Source: Pempheris klunzingeri
Taxonomy: Eukaryota > Chordata > Actinopteri > Acropomatiformes > Pempheridae
Direction: 5' to 3'
Length of the DNA: 64,000 nucleotides
NCBI RefSeq assembly: GCF_042242105.1
Contig: NC_092035.1
Span: 13,530,977-13,594,976, forward strand
The notes beneath the pieces were generated by a model, which was not told the origin of the DNA, did not search any database, and saw only the letters and a program-made list of their open reading frames with translations. Each line of letters opens with the position of its first letter. The stretch's first letter is position 1. Positions 15,301 through 30,689 of this stretch are shown piece after piece. A program made the position numbers and the translations under genes.

Positions 15301-18300
15301 TTTGTGATCTCTGCCAAAAAAATCATTTTCAGCTCCAAGTTCTCTGATAATTAAGGTAATAAATAACTGAAGAAAATAAATCATTATTTGAGCTGTTCAA
15401 CATTCTCCATATGTGAAAGAAGTAATCAAGTATTCATTCAACACTGTAAGGGATGAAAAACCATTATAAATTCCAAGACATTTATATCAAATTACTATTT
15501 CTCAAGAATAGAAAGCTCAGCTGTGGGAAAAAATGTCTGTTGTGCTTCTTAGAAAAGCACTGGAAGATGATGCTGGCCACAGTGAAGGCTTAAATTCCCA
15601 GATATCATCTTAACAGCCACACAGACCAGACAGCGTGCTGCTGTTTGAGGCACAGAGATAAGGGTTTGTACTTGAGCTGACTGTTCCCTGAGAGGATGGA
15701 AATGAGGAGGATAATGAGAAGAAAGGCCAAATATAATATACAATGGATGAGCGTTGGTGGCAGGGGATTTTCAAAGAGGCCTTTCTGCTTAGTGTGTATT
15801 CAGGATAAGTCACATCAGAAACACTAACTCAATGCCACAAACTGAAAAGATTTCAGGTTCTATCAGAAAGTGTATAAAACGCAATGAGGTTACCAAGTAA
15901 CTTCAGTATTTTTAAAACCGAGCCCTATCTTTTTTTTTTTTTTTTTTTTACATATTTTGGGTTTGAAATGATGAGTACATACAAAGTTTTGGAATTGGCC
16001 CAGTAGATCACCTCAACGTGCTGCAATGCCTGCCAATGTAATCCTTTGGGAAAAGACCAAAGTATGTCCACTTAAAGATTGTTATTCAAAGTGTCTGACA
16101 ACATTATGAAAAAGATCCCTACAGAGACAGACCTGTAAGATCTTCTGAACATGGGAGCTGCTGATCTACTGCTGCCATGATCAGTTCTTTGTTTGTGTTA
16201 CTGTGTTATTTTTGTGTTGTAAAGGTTTAGTTCAGATCCAGCACACTATGTGTGTAACACACAATAACACAAAACTAACTAATTGAGGAATCAGTAGAAC
16301 CGACAACTCTGGTGTTCTGAGAGGGAGAGTTACTCGCCACTTCACGGCCGCCTGCTGAGGCCATCTTCTAGACCAATTCCTGAAAATATGTACAACTAGG
16401 GCCTAGTTTTAAAAATACCGAAGTTACCCTTTAAAAGGCAAGAATCTGCCATAGGAAGACAGAAAACAATGAAACTACAGCAAATTACGGTATTACCATG
16501 ACAATACACTGTGCAGAGGGGTGAAAGGTGAGGGGGTAGCACGCCTTTGTCCCTGCTGGCACATCCAAAACCTTCGGGCCGGAGAATCCCTCACCACACA
16601 GCTCAGCTTGCATTTTCCAGTCCTGATGGGTCTCATTGTGCTGTGAGAGACACAGAGGCCTGATAATTGGACTCAAATCCACCATAATTCCACATTTTAG
16701 CAACATATTAAACAATAATTTCGCAAATAAAGGAATCTACTTTTTAACCTAAAACTGTTAATATGTTATGTTTAAGTCAAGTAATGTAACTAGTCATAGA
16801 TTTCGGCCATGCTTTCTGGTTGCTGTATTTTTAGAATTACAACTCTCTTCTAAGAAATCAGTTTCCCATTATGGAAGTAATATCTAAAATCATTCATAAT
16901 TAATCACATGCTTTTAGGTTAGCCTTTAATAGGCAGCACACACACGCAGACTGATTAATACATTTTCTCTTGCCACTCACCAGTGGGATTTCTTGCGTGA
17001 CTGAACAGTAAGCAGGCGAACTGAAATCCATGTGGATGGTTTCTCCCTATGATCACAAATGAGATCTTTTTGGTAACATTTCCTATAAAAATCACAGACC
17101 AACAAGTAATCCAGCATTTATTTGAGATTAGATACCATCCATTATCAGTTGATATATACCTGTGAAGTAACCAGTGCCTCTAGCACATAGACCCTAATGT
17201 CGCACCAGGATCTAAGGACCACCTGACATGTAAATTGCCCCACGGAGTCTGACCTGAACCTTAATGGGATGTCCACACAGCCGCAATCTATTGAACAGAG
17301 ATAAAAGGAGATTCATGGAGGGGCGGAGGTGGACCATCAAAGGAGAAGTGCTGCCAGTTATGTTTTCACTCATGTTCATTTTATTCACTTATATCAGGAC
17401 AGGATCCCTTGGGATAAAGGTCTTTAAGTCAAGGTTACAATAGTTCAGCTATTGTGAGGATGTAGTTTGTAGGGCAAATTGGTGGTTGATAGAATACAAA
17501 TCCTTCAGCTGCTACAACTTCACAAATTACTACAGTGTTGGGTGTCACAAGTAGTAATTATGGATGAGCCTTGCTGTCAGTTTGTCCCAGTGGCCACACA
17601 TATAAGAGAGTAATCCAACTGTAAACAAAGTCCATTTGTTCCATTCATTACTTCTACTCACACACTGTCCACAAAACAATAGATTATCTCGGTTTTTGAG
17701 TCCTTATGTAATAAAACAGCTTTTAAAATCCTTCCTTGGTCAATTTGCCTGATCTTCATGGTTCTTAAGTTCTCATGGAAACAAACAGAAATGCGCAAAA
17801 TCGTTTCCTTTGGTTCATCTGGTACTAAACTATTCATTGAAAAATGTCTGTATGACATTGAATTAGAAGTTGGTTCAGCTAAATGGATTAAATTAACTTG
17901 TCCCCCTGCTACTAAAAAATACATACAGCATGTGTGACTTATCTACACTGTAATTCAAATATGTATGTGTGTGTACGTACCTGCAGGATTCTCCCATGGT
18001 ATGCTGGTGTCTTCCCTTAGAGGTATTGTAACAGTACCGGGTAAAGTAAAGTATTGCGGCAAAGAAACTTCCACACTGTATTCCACTCCTTTACTGTCGT
18101 GAACGGCTCTCAACAGTTGGACCTAAAAGGAGACAAGTCAGGAGTCAGCGAGTAAATTAAGGACAACAGGGCAAAGATCTCGCAACACTGCCTATCTGCC
18201 TGCCAAACACAGCTTCCTACTACATAAGCAGTCTGTTTTCCAGAGTGCATAAATGTGTCTACCTGTTGTTTGAGGAACTTGCGTACAGCTGTTTTTGCCC

Positions 18301-21300
18301 TCACACTGCTGCTATGTAAAGTGTGTGTCAGCATCCGCCTCCTGTGCTCATCGGCACTCATGCTGTGCTGACCCCAGATGGCCAGAGCTTGCTCCCAGGC
18401 CATATTGACCAGTGGCAAACGCACCACCTCCTCACACACCTGCCCCAATTTGCAGTGTAGGTTTAGTACGGATACAGACGTAGCTGGCTCTGTTGGTAGA
18501 GAAAGACATCAGTGTTTATAGCATTTGATTTGCTATTCACTATAAAAACAGTTAAAATACAGCGCACTCTTGGAATGGATGTGCTCTCCGTCTTAACATG
18601 ATAAGAATATAAGAGTAAACTATAAGGAAAAACATACACAAAATACAGTATGTAACACAAGATTTTCATTTTTTGGCTTTGAAATAGGATTTTGTAAAAG
18701 ATTTGCATTCCAATGTTAAATGACTAAATGATGATGCATGATTCATATATTAATGTTGGTGTCTTGTAGTGGTGAGTGATGCTCATACTTCATTACTAGA
18801 AAAACAGCAGCAGTGAATAACATTTACTTCAGTCTGACTACGATGGCCAAAAATGCTTTATTTGGGTGACAGGTTTCCTACCAGAGTCGTTGGGGATGGA
18901 GACCATGTTAGAGCTGGGTCTGGCAGAGAGAGGGGAAGGAAGGGGCAATTCTGCTGTGGCCTTTAGCATATAGACCATATCTCCCACCTTTAGGGACACA
19001 CACAGACCCACAAGGTAAATAAATGAGAGCAGCTTGTTAAACCCATTGGTTGCATTTAAAGACTCCATATAACCAAACATGAATACTTGTGTTAAATAAG
19101 CTATTTGGTCTTTGCCCATCATTAAACTGTGACTTGTCTACTATCCTGCACGCTATCTAAACTTATGCAATTTTCTCTCACACTTTGGTGGAAAACTACT
19201 CTAACATTAGTTTAAACTTAAATTATTTGATAAGGGGCTAGCAACATGGACCTAAAATAATATCATGATGTTGTAACTAACTACAGAACTATAGTATTAC
19301 ACTATACAGTACGTGTTAAAAAGGAAAAAAATGTTCATCTGATCATTGGTTAGTTTGGTTAGATTTACACAGCACGGCCCTGTACTCGGTCTGTGTGATA
19401 CCTGGTGAAGTCACAGGAGGCAAAGCTATGGCTCTGTGCTCACACTTCAAAATATCTCCCTGATCAAAGCCATTGATACAAATGTACTGTTGTCAGCAGG
19501 TCAGCAGAGTCCAGCTGATCAATACCAAACTTAAACATGATACAGACCACATTGGGTAAAACTGACGTCAGCCTTTGCTTGTGCTGTGAGTACTGCCTCA
19601 CACGTCCCATCCTATAGTGACTGGTCGAGCTGACTGCCTCCACTGTTCAGCTGGACTCAGCGAACTCACTTTTCATGACGTTGCAAAGTGCTGCCCTGAT
19701 TACGGTAATTACTCTGAAGCAATAACACAACAAAGGACCAATTCCCTCCTATTCTCTGCCTGGGATACAAGATAAGGGCTGCAGTACTATATACTTATTA
19801 AAGTCAAACTTTTACCATCCCTTTGCCCTTAGCTTTAAATAAATAATACCTAACCGTGAAAGTAACCAGTGTCTTTGAGATAACATATGCGGGCAAGCGT
19901 TTTGTTTGCTGCTGTCAGACGTGTAATATAGGCCTCTGCTCTTTTTCTCTGCAGGTTAATGTTATCAAGCCACGTCTACACTATCAAAGTCATGTGTTGC
20001 TGCTTTATGATGCTGCTATTACAGAATTGTTAATATGATGACAAATTTTTACCACATTAGGATTTATACCAGTACTACTGTGATGATATGATATTGTACA
20101 ACCCTGATTCTGACATGGAAACACTGTCATGGAAACGGTATACTAGATGTTTAGCAGTGAAACACCCGCCTGATGGTGTGAGTGAGTGTGCAGGTGTTGC
20201 ATTTAAATCAATTCCATCTATTCATACACGCATCCGATTCAGGACACAAAATGGCACTGTGTTAGGAATAAGACTTTTTGTGTCTGCGTGTATAAAATTG
20301 GCACCAGGTATTTTGGTATTGCCTCAAAGCATTTCCCATCTAATACTCTGCTGTGACAGAACCAGGGTTCTGTCCTGTAGACAGAGCATCAAACTGCACT
20401 TATATGCACCCAATTAGCATGTACTGTATGCCTGCACACGCAAACTTTAGGGAAAGGATTTAATTTAATAAATTCTAATTTCATTTAGTGAGCACTGTAG
20501 ATTTTCTTTGCAGTCAGGAATTATAAACTTCTCTTCCATTAGTGTTCATCACTGTCTGCAATTTGAAAAATACAGTCTGTCATGTTTCAAAAAAGATTAT
20601 TTGAAAAGAAAAAATCTATTTCAGGGAATTGACAGACAACCCAGACACACACTGACCTGCGGGCAAACTAGCAGCACTGAGCAATACTTGGTGCCTGGGC
20701 AGAAGGGTAGGTAGTGGATGTTCAAAGTGTCTGCTTGGCCTGGCTTCAGACAAACACTCCTCACTGCACTCAGGAACTCACTGCCCTCCCCATCTGGGTA
20801 CACACACACACACACACACGCGCGCACACACATGCGCGCACACACACACGAGCACACACACACACACACACACACACATAGACATGAATAAAGGTAGTTT
20901 ACTCACACAGAAGTTTAAACAGTAATAGAGCGCATGTTCATACTTACTCAGATCTGAACACTTCCCTTCAATCTCCTCCCCACAGCTCTTGTCTGAGGTC
21001 ATCTTCTGTATACTGAAAGATGATAGAACAGGAAAGAATATCGTAATAATTCATAGTATATGGAAATCAGACTACACAACCTGATTCAGATGAACCATAG
21101 ATGACCTCAGTCCTATTTCAAATCCTCACAGTCAACTCCTGATTAGGAGGGGGGGGAGTTGCAATGTTTGGCTTTGAAGACGTCTCAGGCGGTGAGAGAT
21201 GCATACTAACCAGCTATTCTTGATGACAACCCAGTACTCTCCTGAGGATCAACCTCGTACTTTACCCCACCTTCTAAAGCAGTGACTAGCAGGAGGAACA

Positions 21301-24300
21301 CTCCAGGAGGAACAGGCTCTTCCTTTGACTCTAAATCAACTGTATACAGATAATATGCGTATCTGTTTCAATGCAGAGCCATCTTGGACAGTGTGCTCAA
21401 AAGTGGAGACAGGGGGAAATGGCTAGCCTGGCTCTGTTCCAAGGTAACAAAAAACTGTGAACCGGCACCTCTGAAGCTCACTAATTAACATGTTACATCT
21501 AGTTTAATATGTACAATAAACAAAATGTAAAATGTTAAGTCGGGTTTTACATGGGGTTATGCAGGACTACTTCTTCCTGGAACCTTATTGTCACCTTGAG
21601 GCATCATGTGGATAGAATCAAGACTCCAGGAAGTCACTACATTGGTCCAAAAACATAACCCTGCGCAAAACCACAACGGTTTTCAGTGCCACACAATATA
21701 TGTCTTTGATTGTGTGTGTGCGTGTCAGCTTTCTCAGCTGAATGTTGTGAACAGTGCATTTGTTACTTGGCCTTGGAGGAGGCCTGTTGAACAAGGCTGT
21801 CTTTTTTCTTTTCAGGCTCCAGAGGGTTGAATGGAGACTCCACCAGCACCACCCTAAACACACACGTGCACATACACACACAGCAGAAAGGTTTGAATTC
21901 AGCAATACAACACAAAAAAACACTCTGTGCCAGAACTTAGTCTCTGGAAGGCCACATTGCTGCTAAATTTTTTAAACACAATTTTTTAGTGCAGTAAGCA
22001 CCAAAAGCAAATTTACCTCCAGTGTACTAAAGTTACAGCAGTCAGAGCATCTAAAACCTGAGAAAATAAATTTGTAGTTTGGGTTGCCAGACCCTTTAAA
22101 GTGCTCAGCTTTATGTCAAGAGGGATTCTAAACAGTCACAAGCTGTGTACATGCATTTGTATGTGGACATAGACACCTACCTGAACTTAGCATCTTCACT
22201 GAAAGGGTTAGTTATGGGTACTTGGATAACTTTCAGCTGGTAGCATGGAGACTTGCACTTGATAGTGTTCTATGGATAGACAGTAAGAAGCAGACAATCT
22301 GTCATCTAGTATCAGCCTACAGCTGTAGATATCCAACAGCCGGTCTTCAGAAACACAGTGTACTCCAAACTATGTGTGATGTGTGTTAGACACAGCATGC
22401 TAGTGAGTTGTGATTCAAGGGCTTGTAGCCACTAGTCAGTAGTGCAGTAAATGTTAGTGTGACAGTAAGTCGACCCCTTTAGTTAATTATACTCACTGTT
22501 GGTGTGATGTGACTGACTTGGGTCTTCAGATTGAAGGCGAGAGTGGTGCTGCACAGGCCAAAGGGAGAGCTGGAGATGAGCAGAAGGACTGCCACCTTGG
22601 GCTGCATGAAGAAGCAGCTGAACTGGATGGTCAGTTCAGTGCTCAACCTGTGAAAATCACCACAGCCGACGGAAAATTATCTGTTAATTGAGCCTCTTTT
22701 CTATGATAACCCGAATGCCCTCCACAGTGCTTTTACAACTACTATTATTTTATTGTACAAGCTCCCATTTTCAGGTTATGACAGTAATGAATCAGCAGAA
22801 TTTTAATTCTATGTTTCCGCATAGGGCATTGTCCTTGAAGACAGCATTTCTGAAAATAAAGTTAGGGATTCAAAATGGGACATGGGCTATTTTTATAGAG
22901 AGGCCTGACTTGAGAGCAAAACTGGTACATTTTAATGAGCTACAGTCTCAAGGCAAAACTAAATTTACTTAACTTGGAGTGTGAATAACTGAAAAACTGA
23001 TTAAGTGGAAGATGGTTTTTCCTTTTCTTTGCAAGGCACAGGTCTGCCCAAAAAAAGTTATTTTGGAAGACTAGATGCAAAGACAGCAATTCTGCATTAA
23101 TGATTCCAGTTTTAGTTAATCATTTATTGTTGATGCACACTACAAAAGGCTTGTACCGATGTTTCATGATTATAATTTCATTGCACAAGACTCTTTTTTT
23201 CAAGATTATTTAAGCTTTGACCTGGAAAAATTAGGGATGTCACCCCTATTGCTATTCTTTTTACCGCTACGGTCTGAAACTATAGTTATACCAGAGTTTT
23301 GTGGTATGAAGACTATATGAAAACTGAAGTCATGGAGTGACTAAGTTACTTTGAGTCCCTCTTTTAGCCTATATTTATTTACATTCTGACAAACTTGCAT
23401 AATGAAAAGAAGTGATATCTCGGCAAAGAGCATGTCATGCTGAATAAGTGTGAGCATGATTTTGAAAGCATTTGTGTATAATTACATAATTAAAACATGT
23501 ATTTATGGAATCATGTGTGATAGAAGGTACTCTGCAAACGAAAAACTAGTTTATAGCAAGTTTTGACAAACATTTTCTTTATGTTTGCATGCTACTAGAA
23601 ATAAAAGTGTGCTGCGGTTTTCATTTTCTGGGTAAAAAACATACATTGGAGGAATGGTGACAGTGGATCCATCAGGGAGGGAGAACAGATGGGCATCCTC
23701 TCCTAAAAGGAAGACCTGGTATTTGACAGGCTTAGAGGACGGGTTTTTCAGACGCACCTGCAGCACACACACAGAAACAGCCAGGTTTTTATACATAAAA
23801 ACATAAGCATGCACAACCACAAACACACAGACAAATGCCGCTGCCAGAAAGCAATACAACAATCAAATCCATCTTCCTTAGCACAGACAAACTGACATCT
23901 GTTTTTGTTAGGCTTGTAATGTGGCTTAACCTGACAATGTGGATCATTACCCAAATGTACATTTGTCTGTGTTTGTAATCCCGTTAGTGTGTGTGTGGGT
24001 GTGTTTATAATCCTATTAATGTATGTGTGTGTCTATAATCCTGTTAATGTGTGTCTGTGTGCGATCCCAGTTGCAGTGTTTGTATGTGTCATTATCTGTC
24101 CAGGAGGTTATTATCCGAGCCTCTTTCAGTCTCACAGTGCTCATGAATTTGATTTACAAGGCATGTAGTTAAAGTTTTTTTTTTTTTTAAGGACCAACCT
24201 CGGTGCTGTGTGTGTGTGTGTGTTACCTGTTTGCTGAAAGTGCTGTGCAGGTCTCCTGAGAGTGTGATGGTGTGCAGTGGCATGTACTGAGGCAGCCGCT

Positions 24301-27300
24301 CATACAGGTGAACACACAGCATTAACATCTGCACTGGATTGGGGTCTGACAAGTCTGTGGGCTGAACACGCCACACGCATACTTAACAGGTTATTAATCA
24401 AGGTAATTAATAAAGTAATTAGCAAAAATTTCTCTGTCAAAGAAATTGCTTACAATTAATATTGGGAGGTATAATATGTACCAGTGGTTAAGCCTGCGGT
24501 GGAGCTAAACATGAAAACTAACCTCACCAGGACCAGACTTGTCTGGAGGTATAAATTTCTATGGTAATCCAAGTCAGACTGATTTCAACCTCCTTCTTCT
24601 GGAAATGAGCCTGATTTACTGGAGTAAGCCTGGCTTTACTGGTAATCTTACCATGTTCCAAACATTTACCTGTACATCTAGGTTGAGACAAAGTGCGGTC
24701 AAGGCCTGGGCCACAATGATGTTGTTGTGAAGGATCTGCTCCAAGTTGTTAGTTGTGGTGTACATCCTCCGAAAGTGGCTGGAGATCTAAGCAGGAATAA
24801 TTAGAAACTATGACATGGTTTATTTCCACATGTCATTTGAATGATCTCTCTATTTTCTCAGCCCCTTTGTTTCCCCATTACCCACTGTTCAGGAGCAAAA
24901 TGTGCTCTGTTAATCAGACTCTTAAAATCACAATTGGCTAGCAAAAAGACATTTTTGGAATTTAGACAAATTTTCGCTAACTCTTGCATGCAAAATACCA
25001 ACACTAAAATACGCAGTGAGCTGTACTCTCTCTCACACACACCCACGCACATGCACATTTCCATACACACACAAAATGGTGCTTAGCATGATAAGAGGCT
25101 CTTCTAATCTTGTTCGGGACTAATTGCATCCTCATCGCATCAATCACAGTGCCACTTACAAACATTAACCACCATCCCTCATTGACTCACCCACACTGAA
25201 GAGGGTCTGCAAAAATTAACACACACGGAGACTCATACACACACACACACTGACCAGGTATGGGCAGTAGGCAGCAAGCAGAGCAGCTAACACCAGTCCA
25301 TCTGTTAAGTCCAGGTCAAAATTCACTATCCAGCGTGCTGATGGGACACCACCTGCCATTACCATGCAGAAATTAACAACCAATCAGTTATACGTAGCCT
25401 CAAGCCTTACAGCAGGATATTAGATTATGTTCAAAGTGTTCAAGGTCTACCTGTATTCAGAAAGGGTGAAATGCAGTGCAGATATTAAAACAAACTACCC
25501 AAAGACTGGCAGAGTTTCCAGTCAGGAGTTTCAGAGCGAGTGAGGCAGAGGCTATGTGACTTTCTCTAGTGTGGTATTCTAATCCAGGGTAAAATTTCCG
25601 TGTGTTTCTGTGAATTGGGGGATATTGAGTAGCAGAGGGAGAACCTCCCTTCATTTTGGATAGCACTTCTGCTGTGTTAAGTCTTTTCAGCTAAGTCACG
25701 CTAGGATACAAACATTTAGTCACGATGCTGCTGTTTTGTCACAAGACCTGTGTGAGTGAGATGTGAACACTGCTGTTTTAAAGCTGGACTGAATTTAGTG
25801 GGCTTTGTTGCATGTATTCTTGAATAATATTTATTGGTCAGTCCGGGTTGTTTTAGGCATTGTTCACTGTATAATAAAAAAGAGCATTTGATTATAGCTC
25901 CTTGTTAAACAACTTGAGTTGAGACCATGGATTATAAGGCCAAAAATAGATAAATAAAAAGAAACACGTGTACACATGTTGTGTATCCTACCTGAACCCC
26001 ATACAGCCTTCTTCGTGCTCTGGTAGTGCATGTTGAGCCATGAGAGCAACTGGAGCTCTGAGGATGAATAGATGTTACTGGCCCGCGGTTGTGAGCTGAC
26101 TCCATCTATGTCTTGGCAGTTCAGAATTGTGTTCAGTTTGTTCTCTGGCACGTGACACAACACCAGCACCTGGGCACATACAGAGGAATATTCAATACTG
26201 GTATTTAACAAGAAGAGACTGAGGTCAAAGTGTTTTCATTCAACTTTTATTTGACCCTCAATAAGTACCAGGTATTTCTACTAACCACTGCATGGAAGGG
26301 GGTGAAAGACATAAATGTATATTGTCAAAGGCAGACTGCAGCTCCATTCTATTAAATGGACAGATGTGGAAAATCACAAAAGTAAAAGAAAGAAATCTGA
26401 GCTATGGACTTCAGCAAGATCACAGTGAATTTTAAAACATGAAGTGGTTTCCCAGGATATATTATATACAGTTTATAATGCATAAAATATGTCAAGATAG
26501 TTGAGGATGACAGGGGAAAACAGAGAGAGATGAAGAGATTTTTTCACCTTGTATATCTGCAGCAGCAGGTCGGTCCAGGATCGCTTGCTCAGAGACTCAT
26601 AGTCAACAAGGCTGTAGTCCAGATCATGTTCTTCCTCATTCGACTGAGAGAAACACACATATGAATGTACAAGACACACAAAACTCTCAATATAAAAATA
26701 TAAAAAGTGATTTAGAGGACATGCAGTTGTATTTACTGTAGGTCTTGGACCAAATTCTTATTGTGTGCATTGCAGCTGTACCTGCAGGGAGCACCAGTGT
26801 TTGAACTCCTGCACATCTAGCAAATACTCTGCTCTGATGTGACAAAGGCTGGCTCCCTGCACCCTGAACATATAATGACAAAACAGAAAGACTTGACACT
26901 GGTCCCAAAATGTCATTTAAACCCTTGTCGGACTTGAAAAATAAATACATACATATATATGCAAGTTTAATGTTACAAAAAGCTTCTAACTTTGTCATAT
27001 TGTAAATTTGCAGATACTGTATGTAACAAAATGCAAGTGTGAAAGGGAGCTAAGTCAGGAGTCAAACAGTGTCAGCATTGTATGTGTGAGTTTAAGGCCT
27101 ACCTGAGAAAAGCAAGCATAGCTTTATGCTGTTGTAGCAGCTGATTGGTGCGCTGGCCAATGTCACTGGAAAACGTCTGACAGCGAGGAATACCAGGAAT
27201 CTGTTTGCCAGTCAGGTGATGAAGCATGTCCACTACTGACCTAGGCATAATAATACAACACAGTGATGTGCCTTGCATCTGGAGATAGATATATGCCTCC

Positions 27301-30300
27301 AATGATAAGAAATTAAATCCCATCAGAACTCCAGTTCAAGTACCATCTATTATTTTCCCCATTTCAGCTCTAACCTGAGTAGAATGCCCACTGCCATCTC
27401 AAAAACAGACAAACATTATTTGCTTATTTCTATTCCGTACAAACGAAATATTCAGCAGACAGAACCTACTTTCAAAGGGACTCTTTCTATCCCTCCCAAT
27501 TACCTCGTTTCATCGTAATTGCTGGCTAGATCTAACCATCCAGATCTATAATCTGTTGTCACGATGTTAGCCAAGTCATCTTGGCTCATCATCTCATTTG
27601 AGAAACCTAAAAACAATTTTATCTTCCAGCTCAAATGTGTACTGAAAATTCACTACATGTAAACACACCTGGAGTCTTTATTTTGACTGACTCGACAAGT
27701 CCGTCCAATGGAATCATCCATTTGAATTTTTGACACAACCCTGGATGGCGAGAGGAGGCATACGTTATTAAAGCAGAAGTCTAAAAATTGAGGTCCTACG
27801 TATCCTAGTCTCCACTTGTGGCTCCTGAACAAATCTACTGGGAAATCCTCATACCTTCTAAGTGTGTGTGGTATAGAGATAGGGTGTGGTCCACTTGGCC
27901 ACCCAAAAAGGCCAAACCACCTCTCTACAGCCAGTAACACATTCTGGTAATATAGTCCTTCCTCTGAGTTGGCAGCAGGGAATTCTGGGATGCCAAGATT
28001 GGTTGGAGTGTCTCTGTTAGGAGAGACACTTGTATCCCTGCTGGTCTGACAGCTCACACTGTCACTGTCTGGAAAGGAGCCTGAAGAGGACAGATATGCA
28101 CACAGTGCTGTAAGTAAAAACACATTCCTGCTGAGACATACACAAACATTTAGAGGTAGACTCAAACAATTACAAACAGACACACATACACATACATTAC
28201 ATTTAGTTTTCTGACCTGAGCCTGGGTTCTTGTTTGTTGAGCTGTTGTGATCAAACAATGAGGAGGATGAAGAAGTCGGACCAGAAGCAGGACTTGGTGT
28301 GTGATAACGCTGAAGGATCGCCTCAACAGCTGTGGCCCCTAAATGACAGTAACACATAAACCAAACAGATACAAGACGAAAAATCCTGAACAAGTAATAC
28401 CAGCTGCAGCACGATTATTCATCTTGCACCACTTTTAATTATTTGCCAAATGTCACTGGGGCAAACAAAGCTTAAGTTAGCTTGACGTGGACCAGATAAC
28501 ATTTTGTAGCTCAGTTAAACAGCAGCATGTCAAGTAAGAGCAACCAAAAGCAGTCAGGCACAGTCTAGTGCAGGTGTGTCTGATTTGTCCAGGCAGTGTG
28601 GAGCCCACCCTAAAGGTAAAATATTCTTCATTTCAATACGAATGATTTGAATGACATTTTTATTAAAATAGAGAATTGTGCATATATAAAACTACGACCG
28701 ATAAGCCGTCTACTCGTGCCCAATATAATACAGTGTATGTGTGTGTTGGTGTGGTACAGTACCGGTCTTGAGAACTATCTGTTGCTCGGAGTGGTGCAGG
28801 GCCATGAAGGGCCAGACTGTCAACAGACAGTTGTAAGCGATAGCACACAACTTAACCTTAAACCTGGAGGCAGGGGAAGGCAGAGTCAAGGAGAAAGAGA
28901 ACAGAAAAAGTTGGCAGACTGAATCAATTTCAAACGTACAGCCTTAAAGAATAATGCTGTTGATATCCCACGAAAAGACCAAAACTAACAATGTGTTAGT
29001 CCATCTCTCAGTACTGTCTGACTTCACTACCCTGTCTGTGACTCTCAGGCTCGGGCTCAACGGTTCCTACTGAGGGCATAAATCTTTAATAAACACCCCA
29101 CGACCAACAGGCTGACTCATTTCCTAAAACATCTGATTGCTGGAGCTTTAACAAAAATTACTCTATTTCAGATGGAAATAGTGTGTTTGTTGGGAACTAT
29201 TTTTAACAGTGAGGTGAAAGGAGACTGTGGGCAAAAAGACAGAGATAAGACAAAGACATATGAGGGGTTATGTTTTACAGTAACTACTTACCTGTTGCTC
29301 AGGTGGTCGGTGAAGGTGATGGTTGTGCAGATGGACAAAGGGACATAGGAGCAGAAGGACACATTGCAGATTATAGAAGTCACACTGGCCTCCTGGTCCT
29401 GGATGCCTGCTAGATGTCTCTATGGTTGCAGATAGAGTGGGAAAGTGGGATGATTTTACAGCCCATGACTTCTCTGTGTAAGTGCCAGCTAAGAAACTCA
29501 GTTACCCTTGTCATATTAATCCAGTTTTTGTCATCTGCTCACCAGGTGGATTCAGTGAGATATCAGAATGTGCAAAAATTTGTTTTGCTCAGACTGCTAC
29601 TAAAACTTACTACAGTTAGAGTAGCATGTAAACTGCATACTCATCCACATATTACAATACATTCAAAGACTGAATTGTATTTACCAATTTTTGTTGTAGA
29701 CGTCTGAATTTTACCCTCCCTGATAGCATAAATCGACATTAAAACAATTACAGTGCAGTAGTGTAAACTGGTCTGATGGCAGGGCTGTACCTCGTTTTGG
29801 GCAGGGATGTTGTTACCCTCTGGAAAGATGATAGAAACAGGCTGTGTCTTTGTCCCATCCTCCAGCCCCACCTCATCCACTTCAGCTGACACCCTGGTTC
29901 CACTGCAAATGGGGACAGACAGAAGAAATATCTATAGAGACAGCGTTCAAAAAGAGACTTAAATGGGAAATAATGTGTGCTATGATGTGATTTTATGAAT
30001 TATCAAATTAAATTGAATTAGAGTTTAAATTAAAAACACTCTCTGCATATTGCCTGTGGGTATAGAGTAGCCATTCCTTTCTTGTTTTGTGACATTAGAA
30101 TGTGTAACCAGTATTCTAGATATGTTTTCTTGAGGATAATAAATATCTTTAAGCACGCACTATAGTTGAGTTACAGAGATGTGGGTCAGAAAACACTGCC
30201 AGAACTGCAATTATGCAGCCAGCTTGCTGTCCACTATGAAATCTGAGTAACAATGTAAACCACAGAGGAATGTGGATTTGCTTATGGGCTTAAAATGTAG

Positions 30301-30633
30301 GCAAAATCCAATGCGAGTGCAGACCTGCCAGTTAATGAGTCCTGGCTTGATTGATAAAAATCCCACTGAAATGAATAATGTAGTCAGTTTATATGTGTGG
30401 GAGTGTTTCCTCCGCACTCATTTACTTCCAATGGCTCAACGCAGCTGGTAAATTGCCACAAGCTAGAAAAATGTAAATACAATAAAAATGCATCATTGTT
30501 ATAGCTCAGCTTACCCAAAAAGCTGACGACTATAAATGTGATCATGAAGCTGTTGTCCATGTGTCATGGTCCAAAAAGTGAGGCATTCATAAAAATATAA
30601 CAGTTACTGAAACAGTTTTGGCCTAGGTTGAAT

Positions 30634-30689
<56 letters not shown>

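Larger units (their letters stand above)
150..23759 (-). other. cfap47: CFAP47 C-terminal ASH-like repeat exons
   Basis: Approximate exons: 23759-23644, 22650-22498, 22270-22183, 21855-21770, 21334-21207, 21009-20949, 20799-20660, 18987-18879, 18489-18262, 18122-17981, 17287-17160, 17048-16980, 16642-16497, 14649-14473, 13937-13828, 13451-13398, 13262-13164, 12112-11939, 11671-11564, 9861-9751, 9288-9181, 7939-7781, 7657-7571, 7228-7082, 5766-5581, 4424-4250, 1449-1288, 315-150. The exon at 5766 contains STICWIYPLRGIPMEVP, a block I associate with the C-terminal part of this family. Two borders do not phase: 21770/21334, and 13828/13451, where one base is lacking. More coding sequence is expected left of base 1. 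Confidence 0.8.

Noticed and set aside
17658..17924. 88-codon minus-strand open frame
   Set aside because: It lies in an intron between CFAP47 exons that already join in phase; no domain recognised.
21641..21660. Possible 20-base CFAP47 micro-exon that would repair the phase at 21.8/21.3 kb
   Set aside because: It lies at the end of a common dispersed repeat, so the splice-like signals are probably coincidental.
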